From the NCBI GenBank assembly GCA_000697335.1, contig JNEM01015548.1, positions 1 through 41,612 of the forward strand: a DNA stretch of 41,612 bases, read 5' to 3'. Below, piece after piece: positions 11,735 to 21,880 of the stretch. Made by a program: the position numbers and the translations under genes. This stretch comes from Conidiobolus incongruus B7586. Its lineage: Eukaryota; Entomophthoromycota; Entomophthoromycetes; Entomophthorales; Conidiobolaceae. Positions within the stretch are counted from its first letter, which is position 1. The number at the start of each line of letters is the position of its first letter. The notes under the pieces are model-generated. The model ran no database searches. It saw only the letters and a program-made list of their open reading frames with translations, and was not told the origin of the DNA.

Positions 11735-13054
11735 ATAAACAAAGCTAAAACTAAAACAAAAGAAGTACCTAATTGGCATTGGGTACTTGGTTTGAGTGAA
11801 GTCACTAAATATTTATCACTCGGTGAATCCTATGAATTAAGTAAATCTAATAGATATTTAAGTATCAAGTTAAGATTTTTTGTTTTTGAAACATTTATCT
11901 CATATCCAAGATTTGTAAGAACAAATCGAATTGTAAAATTTAAGATAGAAGGACTGTTGATTATGAATAGGATAACTGAAGCATTCAAAGATGAGTTTCA
12001 AAGCATCAGTGAATTCGTTACTATAGTCAATTTAAGTAACCGTTTAAGTTCATATTTGTTACAACCCATTTGCGATATATGCCCTAAATTGAAATCCATT
12101 TCTTTGAGCAAAATATTTATTCCATTAACCATCTTTCACCAAATATTGAATAAGTAAACTGCTTAGAAATCTTGAAAATTGATGAGGTAGGATTTAGCTG
12201 TTTTCTCAATGATAACCTCGAGCTTAACTCAATAGTATTACCTAAAAATATAACTTCTATATCCATTATATTTTGTAAATTTGTCCAATCCAATCAGTTT
12301 CAAGTTACTATGAGACTCTTTTCTAATTACTATCCAGATTCAATTAGTGAAGAGTCATTTAATTTCGTGTCTCACTATATTCCAAAACTTGAAAATATTA
12401 CTATTTTGGATGACAGTACTGATTTAATTTCATCTACATTTAAATTTATTAATAGGCATCCTGATATCAAAGAACTTAAATGTGGTGGTAAATTGATAAA
12501 TCAACAATTTATAAACACTTTAGAAAATTGCAATCAACTAACCCACTTAAGTATTTATGGTTGTGGATATTTCTCCAAATAGTTCGAAAACTTAAGCTGC
12601 CCAATCTTCAACTCGCTCAAGGCATTTAGATTTGAATATTTGTTTGAAAGATATAGTTTATTTTGGAAGAAAATGATCTTATCAGCTCTTAATTTAAATC
12701 GACTAATGGTCGATTATCTAGGCGACGATACCAATTTTATCCCATTTATAGTTAAAAATATACCAAAGTTGGAGTATTTAACACTGACTGAAAGTAGGTT
12801 TTGAACGAGTTGAATTTTTGCCACTGCCTGTCTTCCCTCCTAATAAGCTTAAAGGAGTTAATTCCTTTAATTTCTACCTGTGCGATATTGATTGGAAAAT
12901 ATTTCAAAATTGTTCCAAATTGAAGAGGGTAAAATTGGCTAGAAGTAGTTATGATGTAGATCACACAATCAACCAACGTGTTGAATATCTCGAACAATTG
13001 GAAAATTGGAAATTTTATCAATATGATGATTATAGAATTCGTTATAAATATTAA
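11735..13054 (+). pseudogene. young F-box-like/LRR pseudogene
   Basis: Nearly full-length family member. The F-box-like block (VPNWHWVLGLSEVTKYLS...) starts near 11765, LRR pieces follow, and the C-terminus (NCSKLKRVKLARSS ... LENWKFYQYDDYRIRYKY) ends at a normal TAA at 13052-13054. There is no ATG upstream. ATA at 11735 sits where the paralogues start (ATA AAC AAA..., compare MN at the start of several), so the start appears lost. The frame shifts near 12151-12157. A lone TAG at 12580-12582 interrupts an otherwise open frame running to about 12800, and a second frameshift near 12790-12800 leads into the C-terminal frame. AATAAA follows at 13078. The sequence is otherwise well preserved, so death was recent. 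It is closest to the intact minus-strand gene at 5899-7215. A spliced, functional product cannot be excluded but seems unlikely. Confidence 0.85.
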
Positions 13055-13552
13055 TGAACAAAATGTAATCGAAATATAATAAAACTAATAATTTATTTAC
13101 TAATTAAACATTTTTGAACTCTAATGTTTGAAAATATTTAATATTTCTTATATAGAGTTAAATAAATCTATATTTAATATCATTATAATATCTTATCTGG
13201 TTTAACTTTTCTCAATTTGGTATTGTCTTATTGGATTATTAAAATAAATATGGGTAATACTTTTGATAACAGTAAGGTATAATCTTGATTTCAAGGGACA
13301 AATTGTCATATAGTATCGATTTTGAACCATGTTTTAGATTTAAAAGTGGATTATAACTATTCAAATTACAATACTTAAACCTAATAGATATTTATATTTC
13401 AATAAAATGTAAATTTATTTAATGATTATTTTCTTTAATCATATAAACCTTTTTACATATTTTCTTCCATTGAATTGAAGAAGTTTCTTAATAAATATAA
13501 ACATTTCACTTAGAATGGCTGATATTTATAACATATATACTTAACTAGATTT
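13055..13552. other. AT-rich spacer
   Basis: This is the 3' flank of the pseudogene. Nothing else was recognised. Confidence 0.55.
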
Positions 13553-13672
13553 ATTTGGAATCTTTTTGATTTTCTAGATGATCAATTAAATATATTCAGA
13601 TTATTTGAACATTTGGAAAATTAGACAACTCTAATATCAATTGATTCAATGTTATCATATTTGATCTATTAA
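13553..13672 (+). pseudogene. C-terminal fragment of an F-box/LRR family gene
   Basis: One frame reads FDFLDDQLNIFRLFEHLEN, a TAG, then TTLISIDSMLSYLIY and a TAA. It lines up residue for residue with the family tail, for example FDQFENWSTLVYNASIQCYRI of the gene at 14732. The TAG stands exactly where the conserved Trp (TGG) should be. No N-terminal part was found upstream, so this is either the last readable piece of an old copy or a tail-only duplicate. Confidence 0.4.
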
Positions 13673-14731
13673 TCATTATAATCCCAATACTATTAGTCCA
13701 TATCTAATAATTGTTAAATATATTTCATATATTATATTTTTGATTACATTAATAGATTGTTAATATTGAATAAAGTCAAAAATTTATAAAAAAATAATCA
13801 GGATTCAATTTATCAAAACTCAGAAATTTACTTTTGATTATCATTCAAATTAAATTATCCTTATCAAAAATTTTGAGACTTTTGTAAAATATTTCAATTA
13901 GGAAAACTATTATAGAGATCCAATTGAATTTAATGACTATTGAACATTGTCTTTGATATATATTGATTAAATTGAAATAGTAAAAATAAACTGATATATT
14001 TAAAATTTCTTTAATATATATATATATATATATAATTGATTTTTAATTAGAATTGAGTGATTAATAAATATAAATATAAAAAAAATTTTGATATTATGAA
14101 TTTATTTGTTAAAAAAAAACAGAATTATTAACTCTAATTATATATTTCTTCAAAAATTATTAAAAAACGGAATTGTATGGCATTGAATACACCAAAAATT
14201 ATTTATTATATTGGTATTTCTTTTGATTGATATCCACAGGGCACAACAGGCTGTATTAAATTAGTTCGAACCTTGCTTGTAATTAAAGTTTGAGCTTGGT
14301 TGGGAATAGATATTTATCACAGAGAGTATGTTATAATATAATATGTAAAATCATCCAATATTTTTTTAATATCGTGAGATAATATTTGAATTAAATAATA
14401 TATTTAATATAAGAATGATCCAATAGAAATTATATGAATATTCAAAATTATGTATTTCAATCAAATATGATTATTATTAAAATATATACGAATCAATTGT
14501 ATTATCACTTTCAAATATATTTTAAATTTTATTATTATTATATTATAAATCCCATATTAAATCATTTTTAGTCATTGATAGATATAGGTTTAATTCATTG
14601 CTTGTATTAAACAATTGAATTTCTGATTTTCCAAATAGAGGAGTATCCCATAATAAATTATATCAAAATAATTAAAATAAATTTTGAATTTACCAAATTG
14701 TAAGAGACAAAATTCAATTTCAATTGAAAAA
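13673..14731. other. AT-rich spacer with AT microsatellite
   Basis: No gene was recognised. An alternating AT tract lies at 14014-14034. A slightly GC-richer patch at 14230-14300 contains a TTCGAACC-like word but no tRNA fold. The final 200 bp are the upstream region of the next gene. Confidence 0.55.
14014..14034. repeat. AT dinucleotide microsatellite
   Basis: About ten uninterrupted AT units upstream of the F-box/LRR gene at 14732. Confidence 0.9.
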
Positions 14732-16198
14732 ATGACATCATCACAGATTGGCACCATTAACCAACCGGATTGGAATTTCGTATTCACATTAAAAGAGTTC
14801 TACAATTATTTACCTTCCGAAGTATTAGTTGAATTGAGCTCAACTTGTAAATTCTTGAGAAATAAATTGAAACCTGAAATTTTTAAATGTATTGGTTATT
14901 TTGAATATCCTAATATTATATATGATAGATGCGTTATATTCCCATCTGATTTTTCAACTTATTCTCAGGGTGAAGAATCATCTCATATTGATGACAGTGA
15001 AAACTCTTTGACTGACACTCATAATGAAGAATTTGATAATGAGAATATTATATTTTCAGATAATAGAGGTCGACAATATAATAATATTTCTCAAAATGAT
15101 TTAGAAGATTTTAAAACTAATATAGAAATTGTGAAAAATAGTTTGGGTGATATTCGAGAATATGCAAAATATTTAAAAGTGGCAGAATCTTTTGAATATC
15201 AGTATATTGTAGAAATATCTCATTATTTACCTTATTTGAACCAGTTAGAATTTAAAACCTTTTATATTCCATTAGACTCCTTCAAGTTGATACTTGAGGG
15301 ATTACCTAATCTGGTCTATTTGAGCTTAATTGACTTAGATATACAAACTACCACAGAGAACCGTCAAATTAATCACAGTGCCAGTCTTCCTCACTCTTTG
15401 AAGAATTTACGTATTGACGATTGCGGAGCTTCGATACTTGAATTACATGACGAATTAATGATTATTGATGACAACGGACAAGAATGGCCTCAACCCCTCA
15501 CGCAATCCATCTTTACGCCCTATACACTACCGAATCTAAAAACATTGTGCGTGAAATATTTTGATATGACCATTACTGCCACCTTGAATCAATTCCTATC
15601 GCTCAACCCCCAACTAACAATGATTGAATCTCCTATCTCATCTTTTAACGAACAAACCTTCCAATTGGTTAAAAATAATTGCATTGAAAGGATTGTATGC
15701 GACGATTTCGTCACTCCATTCGAAACATTCACCCAAATCATTCTTCCCTCCTTAGACTGTGTTCAATACGCAGAATTCTCTATCAACGACGAAGAGTGCA
15801 TCCCAATTATCAACAAAGTTATCTCCCAATGTCCCAAGCTTAACCACCTGTATTTGAACTACATCGATGTAGAAGAATACCTACTAACTCGTTTATTGGC
15901 AACTTTCAACAAATTATCGAACTTACTAACCTTAAGTATCAATATTCACGAAAATCACAACATATGGGATATCCAAAGAATTCCTTTAGATTATGTCACA
16001 CATCTTACAATAATGTGTATTGATCCCTACAGAATTAATTTAAACCGATATCTAAGGTGCAAAGATCTCAAAAGAATATCCATTCATTTTATACCTTTAC
16101 AAGGTGAGTCACCTAAAGAGTTTCAATTTCATTTTGACCAATTTGAAAATTGGTCAACTCTGGTGTATAATGCATCAATACAATGTTATCGTATTTAA
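14732..16198 (+). CDS. F-box-like/LRR protein with acidic linker
   Basis: 488 residues. The frame is open upstream to 14684 but with no ATG there. The first ATG (14732) puts the conserved Asp-Trp at residues 13-14, exactly as in the paralogues. Residues 13-57 are the F-box-like block (PDWNFVFTLKEFYNYLPSEV ... FLRNKLKPEIFKC), the presumed SKP1-binding part. Residues 79-110 form a Ser/Asp/Glu-rich acidic linker that no paralogue in the window has, making this the longest member. LRR-like segments follow: LPYLNQLEFKTFYIPLDSF, LPNLVYLSLIDLDI, LPHSLKNLRIDDCGA, LPNLKTLCVKYFDM and CPKLNHLYLNYIDVEEYL. The C-terminus carries the family signatures IWDIQRIPLDYVTHLTI, CKDLKRISI and FENWSTLVYNASIQCYRI. 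It is probably an SCF substrate adaptor, with the substrate unknown. AATAAA lies at 16272-16277. The relic at 30245-30745 resembles this gene most closely. Confidence 0.88.
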   Translation: MTSSQIGTINQPDWNFVFTLKEFYNYLPSEVLVELSSTCKFLRNKLKPEIFKCIGYFEYPNIIYDRCVIFPSDFSTYSQGEESSHIDDSENSLTDTHNEEFDNENIIFSDNRGRQYNNISQNDLEDFKTNIEIVKNSLGDIREYAKYLKVAESFEYQYIVEISHYLPYLNQLEFKTFYIPLDSFKLILEGLPNLVYLSLIDLDIQTTTENRQINHSASLPHSLKNLRIDDCGASILELHDELMIIDDNGQEWPQPLTQSIFTPYTLPNLKTLCVKYFDMTITATLNQFLSLNPQLTMIESPISSFNEQTFQLVKNNCIERIVCDDFVTPFETFTQIILPSLDCVQYAEFSINDEECIPIINKVISQCPKLNHLYLNYIDVEEYLLTRLLATFNKLSNLLTLSINIHENHNIWDIQRIPLDYVTHLTIMCIDPYRINLNRYLRCKDLKRISIHFIPLQGESPKEFQFHFDQFENWSTLVYNASIQCYRI

Positions 16199-16639
16199 TG
16201 ACTTATGTCATATTTATGTAAAATGCATTAATTATATTGTCCAAATCTTTAATATTACATTAATTTTATTGAATAAAATCATTATATTAATCAATAATAA
16301 TGCGATATAGCTCATTTATAAATTACCCACCTCATGACAAGGAGTTATTCCAAAATATTTATTAAATTACAATCATTTTATCTAAAGAAAACAGATATTA
16401 TTGAATTTACATTCATATTTTTAAATCAAGAAATAAATGGTAATTAATGTTTCTTAAATATTTCATCAAACTATACCATCAATTATAAAAATATTAGACC
16501 TAATACAAAATTTAATATTATAAATTTATAAATTTTACTGAATTTGGTTTATATCATTATATAACTAGTAATATTTTAAAACACATTAACAATATTGATA
16601 TTTTAAATTTTATAAGCTTACATTTACTAAACAAGAATC
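16199..16639. other. AT-rich spacer
   Basis: This is the 3' flank of the F-box/LRR gene, with a likely AATAAA polyadenylation signal at 16272-16277. Nothing else was seen. Confidence 0.55.
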
Positions 16640-16985
16640 TATATTCTGAGCAAGTATCCTAATATCACTCCATTATAGGGGTTGCTCTTTTCTCGCATAC
16701 AGTTTCAAATGATCTTCATTCATTGGTTGGCTATTCAGTCAGACAAATGCAACTCATAAACCACTTTACCCCACCTATATTATTAAAACCATAAATTTGG
16801 GTAATTCACAAGAAGATCAGCCCGATCTGAGACCTCCCTCCTCTTTGACAGAACCAATAAAATCTTTCAACTTATCTTATAACTGAGTATTCCATACCAC
16901 ATCCCTTTACTAATTTTAATCCGAGTGCTGATTTCCTTAGTAGTGCGAATAATTTTAAATTCAGATTCCAAAACTTTATAACCAC
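16640..16985 (-). pseudogene. decayed copy of the secreted protein at 1182-1841
   Basis: This is a GC-richer island in AT-rich DNA. On the minus strand one frame reads ESEFKIIRTTKE, matching GAEYKIIKSMKD (residues 22-33) of the protein at 1182-1841. About 86 bases later another frame reads SVKEEGGLRSG, matching FKKERGGPRNW (residues 59-69). The intact protein has 81 bases between the same points, so order and spacing agree. Weaker similarity continues to about 16640 (a segment ending near ETVCEKRATP). No signal peptide region was found further out. Several stops and frame changes show it is dead. It proves that the secreted protein belongs to a family with more than one copy locally. Confidence 0.6.
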
Positions 16986-18329
16986 CTCAACTGCCAATAT
17001 TTATCAAATCCAAAAATAACTAAACTGAATCCAATCAAAGTTTTTAATCAACTTGGTCAATTCAGGTTTGTAAATTCAAATAAAATACTTCATATAACAT
17101 CAAACTTAAACATTAAGAGTTATTCAATTATTTCTATAATTTGGATCTATATTATTGAATGATAATTAATAAAATAAATATATTTAATATTGGAATAGGA
17201 TAAATTAAAATTTTCATTAATATATCAACTTTGAAAATTAATATGATTAAATTAATATTAAATCAATAATATTAATGATTTATTAAGCAAAATTTGAATT
17301 ATAGGAAATAAACTTTAAGGTTTTCAATTATATAATTTGATATAAATGTAAACACTTATTTAAATATTATTTAAGTTAAAATCTAGTCAATTAATGATAT
17401 AATACAGAGTTATATTAAATATTTGTTTTTAACACAATAATTTTTAATTTTAATATCAACTTAATTCATTTTTATAACATAATTTAATTAATTTTAAATT
17501 CAGATGATATTAGAAATATTTATTATATAAAAGACACCAGAATTTGAATAGTTAGCATATATATTAATGATAATACAAATTTTTTCACACTAATATCAAC
17601 TTTGGTAATTTCAAGTTCATACTTGTTAGTTGAATTAAAATTTGAAATATAATCATTAATATCGATTTAAACCATTTTATACATTCTTTGGTTTTTAAAC
17701 TGGGTTATATAGATAAATTTGTAATATGATCAATATTCAATTCAGTTCAAAAACTATTTAAATGAATTGATTGAGTTAATATTACTAGGTCAATATTATT
17801 AAATATTCAATTATAAAAATTATAGATGTATATAATATACCTCAACCTAATATATAAGTTGTGACATTTATAACATTATTTATTTTTCAATAATATTTGA
17901 AAATATCATAATCCATATATATATATATATACGAAACAATATTATGCAAAATTTGTGATATACAACTCAAATTTAATTTAAATTGATTAATTAAAAAAAG
18001 AATGTGCTTGAGTTATATTGAGTCACTTGACAAGAAAATGCACATATTAAACAAAATTAAGGGACATTCTAGATATCAAATTTCACATTTTAATGTTTGA
18101 ATATTTAATAAAACTTATAATAAACTCTTGTAGAAAAATTTTTGATTTTAAATTTTAATTTCAATATTTGATTGGCTTAAAAAAACTTCAATTCTATAAC
18201 ATATTCTTTTGGTTATACATAATTTTAATTCAATGAATTGTTCAAAAAGTATTGAGCAAAAAAATCAACTTGTCACACTCTAATTCAATAGTTAAGCCAG
18301 CTTGAAAAAATGTACTTATATTAGCTCTA
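16986..18329. other. AT-rich spacer
   Basis: No gene or repeat was recognised apart from a short AT run near 17917-17931. It separates two decayed genes and may hold older remnants. Confidence 0.5.
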
Positions 18330-19530
18330 GTTATTGATCACTCTGGTTGAAGATTTAGAGGAATTTAGTGAATTATCCAAACCCTTTAAATATAAATAAA
18401 GCTAGTGACTTTTAAAATATTTCACATTTGGGTCTTGCAAATGAAATTCAGAAAAACAAGATGCGTGAAACGAGATTACATGAGCATAGCAAAAAAATTG
18501 TACTTACTGAATGTGCTTTAAATTATACTAAAACTTGGACATAAAAGCTCGCATTGTCTATATCTAATGAATGCTTATATATAATTTGAATCACTCTCTA
18601 TATTTGAAACTTGATATATCTTCAATTTCAACAGCTTGGTATTTCTTTAGAAGCTTTTAGCGATCCACTACAAGAATTCAAAAATCTTTAGTTGTAGTAA
18701 TTAAATTATATATATTTTAAACCTAAATACAATTCTGAATCATTTAATAAGGATTTGAATTTTTTCAAATTTATTAAACGTTTAGAAATATTAATGTTTA
18801 GAAAACTCTACCACAGATGCAAATCTTCTTATTACTGCCCGATTTTCATCTCCCAAATTTTTCTCAAATGTTGAAGAATTAAAGTTTGTTTAATATAAAT
18901 AGCGCTTTACTCCTCTTTGTAATCAATTGATGTAGTCCAATAACAATTTATGTATCTTTCAAATTTGCAGTGCAGTATTTGATCAAAAACTATGGATTTA
19001 ATATAACAAAGAACCAATCTAAACCTTATATCTCTTGCTACGATATCATCCAATCTGGTTATATTTCATTCTTTCACACTCCAAATTAAACTCAATTGAA
19101 AATGTTGAATTTATAAATGCTGAGGAAAGCTATTAAAAAATTGGTAATATCAGTAAACAAAACCCAAATCTAAAAGAAATATATTTAAATCATAGAGATA
19201 ACTATACCTTTTTAGTAGGATAGATTAAGAAAATATCTTTACAATACCAGTAGTACTAAAGGGCTTGACTTCTGTAATTTATAAAGGTTTTGAATCTTGA
19301 GATAAATTTCTTTAACATTTTATCATTTGAAATATTCAATATTTAACATTAATCGTTCAATGTGTACATATGTTGTTATAAATAATGTAAAGGATTCTAA
19401 AAGATCGCTTTTGAAACTCATGGGCTACATGATGATGAGATCCAAGAAACTCTATCAAGACTTGCAAAATTATCTATTTTGTAAATCTTCTTTACTACAT
19501 TCTATAGAATATTATAATGTGATAAATTAG
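18330..19530 (+). pseudogene. old F-box-like/LRR pseudogene
   Basis: This is a heavily broken full-length relic recognised by ordered fragments. Around 18390-18430, IKLVTFKIF corresponds to the RNKL-P-VFK-I block. Near 18828-18890, LITARFSSPKFFSNVEELKF matches LITDNLLSPKNFSNLEYLSL of the gene at 31747. Near 18895-18945, RFTPLCNQLM is in the place of TTSSLNQFL. Near 19085-19200, LNSIENVEFINAEESY and KQNPNLKEIYLNHRDN match the LPS-KYL and SPNL-HLELEF blocks. Near 19330-19420, LKYSIFNINRS and NVKDSKRSLLKL are in the place of HLTI...ENC-LKRITI. Near 19430-19480, DDEIQETLSRLAKLSIL matches DEIQSKLLQFNNWKII, and finally SIEYYNVIN ends at 19530 where SIQCYRI is expected. It carries many stops and frame changes. 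Length and order match an intact member, so it is an old full copy rather than a fragment. Confidence 0.65.
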
Positions 19531-19607
19531 ATTGTAACTCACCCAATTATCTACATCTCCTAAACTATAGCCTTATAGAGATATAACTCCATAATAGCTA
19601 TTAGAAT

Positions 19608-19880
19608 GCTCCAAGGTTGCATTATTCTGAAGATCCATCCCGCTTCTTTCCACTGTCTACGGCCGACGAATGGTCTGTAAAAGAATCATTATCGGAATAC
19701 ATTTTTATCAATACCTTCAGTATTCTGTGAAGCTCATTAAACCCTGATAAAGTAAATCAACCCAAAATACCAAATAAATTGCGAGCAAACCTCTCCCTAT
19801 ACTATTGCCAACCTTTACTAGCAACCAGAAGGACTACAATAGAATTTAATCGAATTACTATTCAATCCAGTTGTTGTTAA
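19608..19880 (+). pseudogene. decayed coding remnant of uncertain family
   Basis: This GC-richer block has one 90-codon frame with a single internal TGA (19728-19730). It reads SEDPSRFFPLSTADEWS near the start and IPNKLRANLSLYYCQPLL later. The PNKLR...SLYYC stretch vaguely resembles PPNKLKGVNSFNFYLCDID of the pseudogene at 11735-13054, so it may be a tail of that subfamily. The first half matches nothing in the window. It lies just 3' of an old F-box/LRR relic but cannot be its tail, which ends at 19530. Confidence 0.3.
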
Positions 19881-20450
19881 TAAATTGAAATTCTCATCTT
19901 AAATTACTGTTGGATTTCAAAATTAAGGGTCGACCTCGATTGGATAGTTAAGACAATACTAATTGATAGATTATAAGGTTCACTGAATCAATTATTTGAA
20001 TAATTTACTATCAACCATCTTTATTGAGAAATCATATTATAAAACATGACAATTGCCATTAAATATTATTCATATATATTATAGTCAGAAATATTTATTT
20101 TAAGTATTTCATAAGTACAAAACATATTATAATCAAATTTATCTATAATTTGGGATATTTTTTATTTTATTGATTTAATTTCATTTGACCATTAAATTAT
20201 TAATTATATTATTTATTATTAGGCAATCAAATAAAAATATTAAAATAAAATAAAATCCTAAAATTGTAATTAATCATAATATTTAAATTAGTTTTTTAAT
20301 TTATTTTTCAAGTTAAAAGATTAAATTAATATATTTTGTAGACTCCTATAATTTATTTTGAATTTTATGTTAATGAAATCTAATTTTGATTAAATAAGTG
20401 AATCTTATAGGAAAATGATTTATATTTTCAAATCTCTATTATGGTAGAAA
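19881..20450. other. AT-rich spacer
   Basis: No gene was recognised in this stretch, which ends where the possible LTR begins. Confidence 0.5.
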
Positions 20451-21213
20451 TGTAAAGTCTCATAAACTTTACAAGACATTACATAATTAATTAGACAATC
20501 TTAAATAATGGTGTAAATTATCATACAATTTATATAGAACAGTTAATATTATTGTTAAGAGACTAGTTCTCTAAATTCTTATATACACTTTCATATAATC
20601 CAATTAACTATAAATTATATGATTAATTTATACTTATATAGTTAAATTAATTGTATAAATAGTATTAAATTATCTAATAAACTAGGTTCCTCTTTTTTCC
20701 TCTCAATTCTTACTATTTTTACTTTTACACTATTTCTAAGATTGAGACTATATTCTGTCGATATTGTAGGATATTGGCACTACCTAATATAAATCTTAAT
20801 ATATCGGTGACTCATCCTAGTTCGAAGCTTAATTAAACTTTGTTTACACTTGCACGCTACAGCCACGTTATATTACCACGTTCTGCGCCACACTACTTAT
20901 ATATTAAATTAATTGTATAAATAGTATTAAATTATCTAATAAACTAGGTTCCTCTTTTTTCCTCTCAATTCTTACTATTTTTACTTTTACACTATTTCTA
21001 AGATTGAGACTATATTCTGTCGATATTGTAGGATATTGGCACTACCTAATATAAATCTTAATATATCGGTGACTCATCCTAGTTCGAAGCTTAATTAAAC
21101 TTTGTTTACACTTGCACGCTACAGCCACGTTATATTACCACGTTCTGCGCCACACTACTTTTATATTAAGTCTTCCTCTGCACTATATTAGTTTAACTAC
21201 CACTACGCTTACA
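20451..21213. mobile_element. possible LTR relic of a second family
   Basis: This is a GC-richer non-coding block that starts TGTAAAG and ends CTTACA, giving TG...CA ends with a short TGTAA/TTACA inverted repeat. It contains a TATAAATAG box and has a pyrimidine-rich middle. Without the internal tandem duplication it would be about 500 bp, a plausible LTR size. No convincing target-site duplication flanks these exact ends. If the left end is placed 15 bp earlier, ATTA appears on both sides. It is non-coding on both strands. The LTR reading is tentative. A non-coding RNA promoter region or another repeat type is possible. Confidence 0.35.
20632..21156. repeat. perfect tandem duplication, period about 262 bp
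   Basis: Two back-to-back copies (20632-20894 and 20895-21156) appear identical over the whole unit except for one base near the unit's start. Each unit contains the TATAAATAG box, the pyrimidine-rich CTCTTTTTTCCTCTC stretch and a tail with two CACGTT words. A few bases of a third unit start (ACTT...TATATTAA) follow at 21157. The near-identity means a very recent duplication, or an assembly artefact. Confidence 0.93.
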
Positions 21214-21880
21214 ATTATGATAAAAATATCAGGTGGAAAATTTAATTAAATAAATATTTTTAACAATTAAAATTAGTATTAATTTAAAATAATGATTATC
21301 TTAAAAATTATATTATTGTAAATGTAACAAATAGTTATACATACCTAGGATTTTTTTTAACAACTTATGCCTATAGAATATAAAAATCAGTTTAGAATTT
21401 TGATTTGACAATTGTTGGTAAATACATTTATAAAAATATTTCTAATCTCTTATGGAGTTTCAAATACAGTTTTTATTCAACTTTGGAAGCTGATAATAGG
21501 AATTAAGAGATATCAACAGTCATTAAAAAAATAAATATATTTTTTTTCAAGATATATATATAATAGATTATACTAAATTTTATTGGTACCATTTAATAAT
21601 CAAAAAATTATAATTATTAAAGGTTAATAAAATTTTATTAATTCCTTAAATATGTTATTTAAATCAATTATTATAGAATTTAAGATTTAATCAATTATAG
21701 TAGGCATATTGAATTCATATTGACAATAAAATTATGTTATTACAAATAAGAATCTCAAAATAATTAAATTTAGGAGTCAGAATTTAAAAGTGGGTAATTT
21801 TCAATCCCATAATATTTAATATTTAAATAAATATTAACAGTGAGATAAACAAGTCACATAAGTTACATCATTATAAAATA
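21214..21880. other. AT-rich upstream region
   Basis: No gene was seen. This is the presumed promoter region of the F-box/LRR gene starting at 21881. Confidence 0.5.

Noticed and set aside
12752-13021. Minus-strand open frame over the pseudogene's 3' end
   Set aside because: Antisense of the C-terminal family tail, which is clearly read on the plus strand.
14235-14310. TTCGAACC word resembling a tRNA B box
   Set aside because: No A box at proper distance and no cloverleaf can be formed.
14590-14787. Minus-strand open frame at the start of the 14732 gene
   Set aside because: Overlaps the promoter and N-terminus of a real gene and has no recognisable content.
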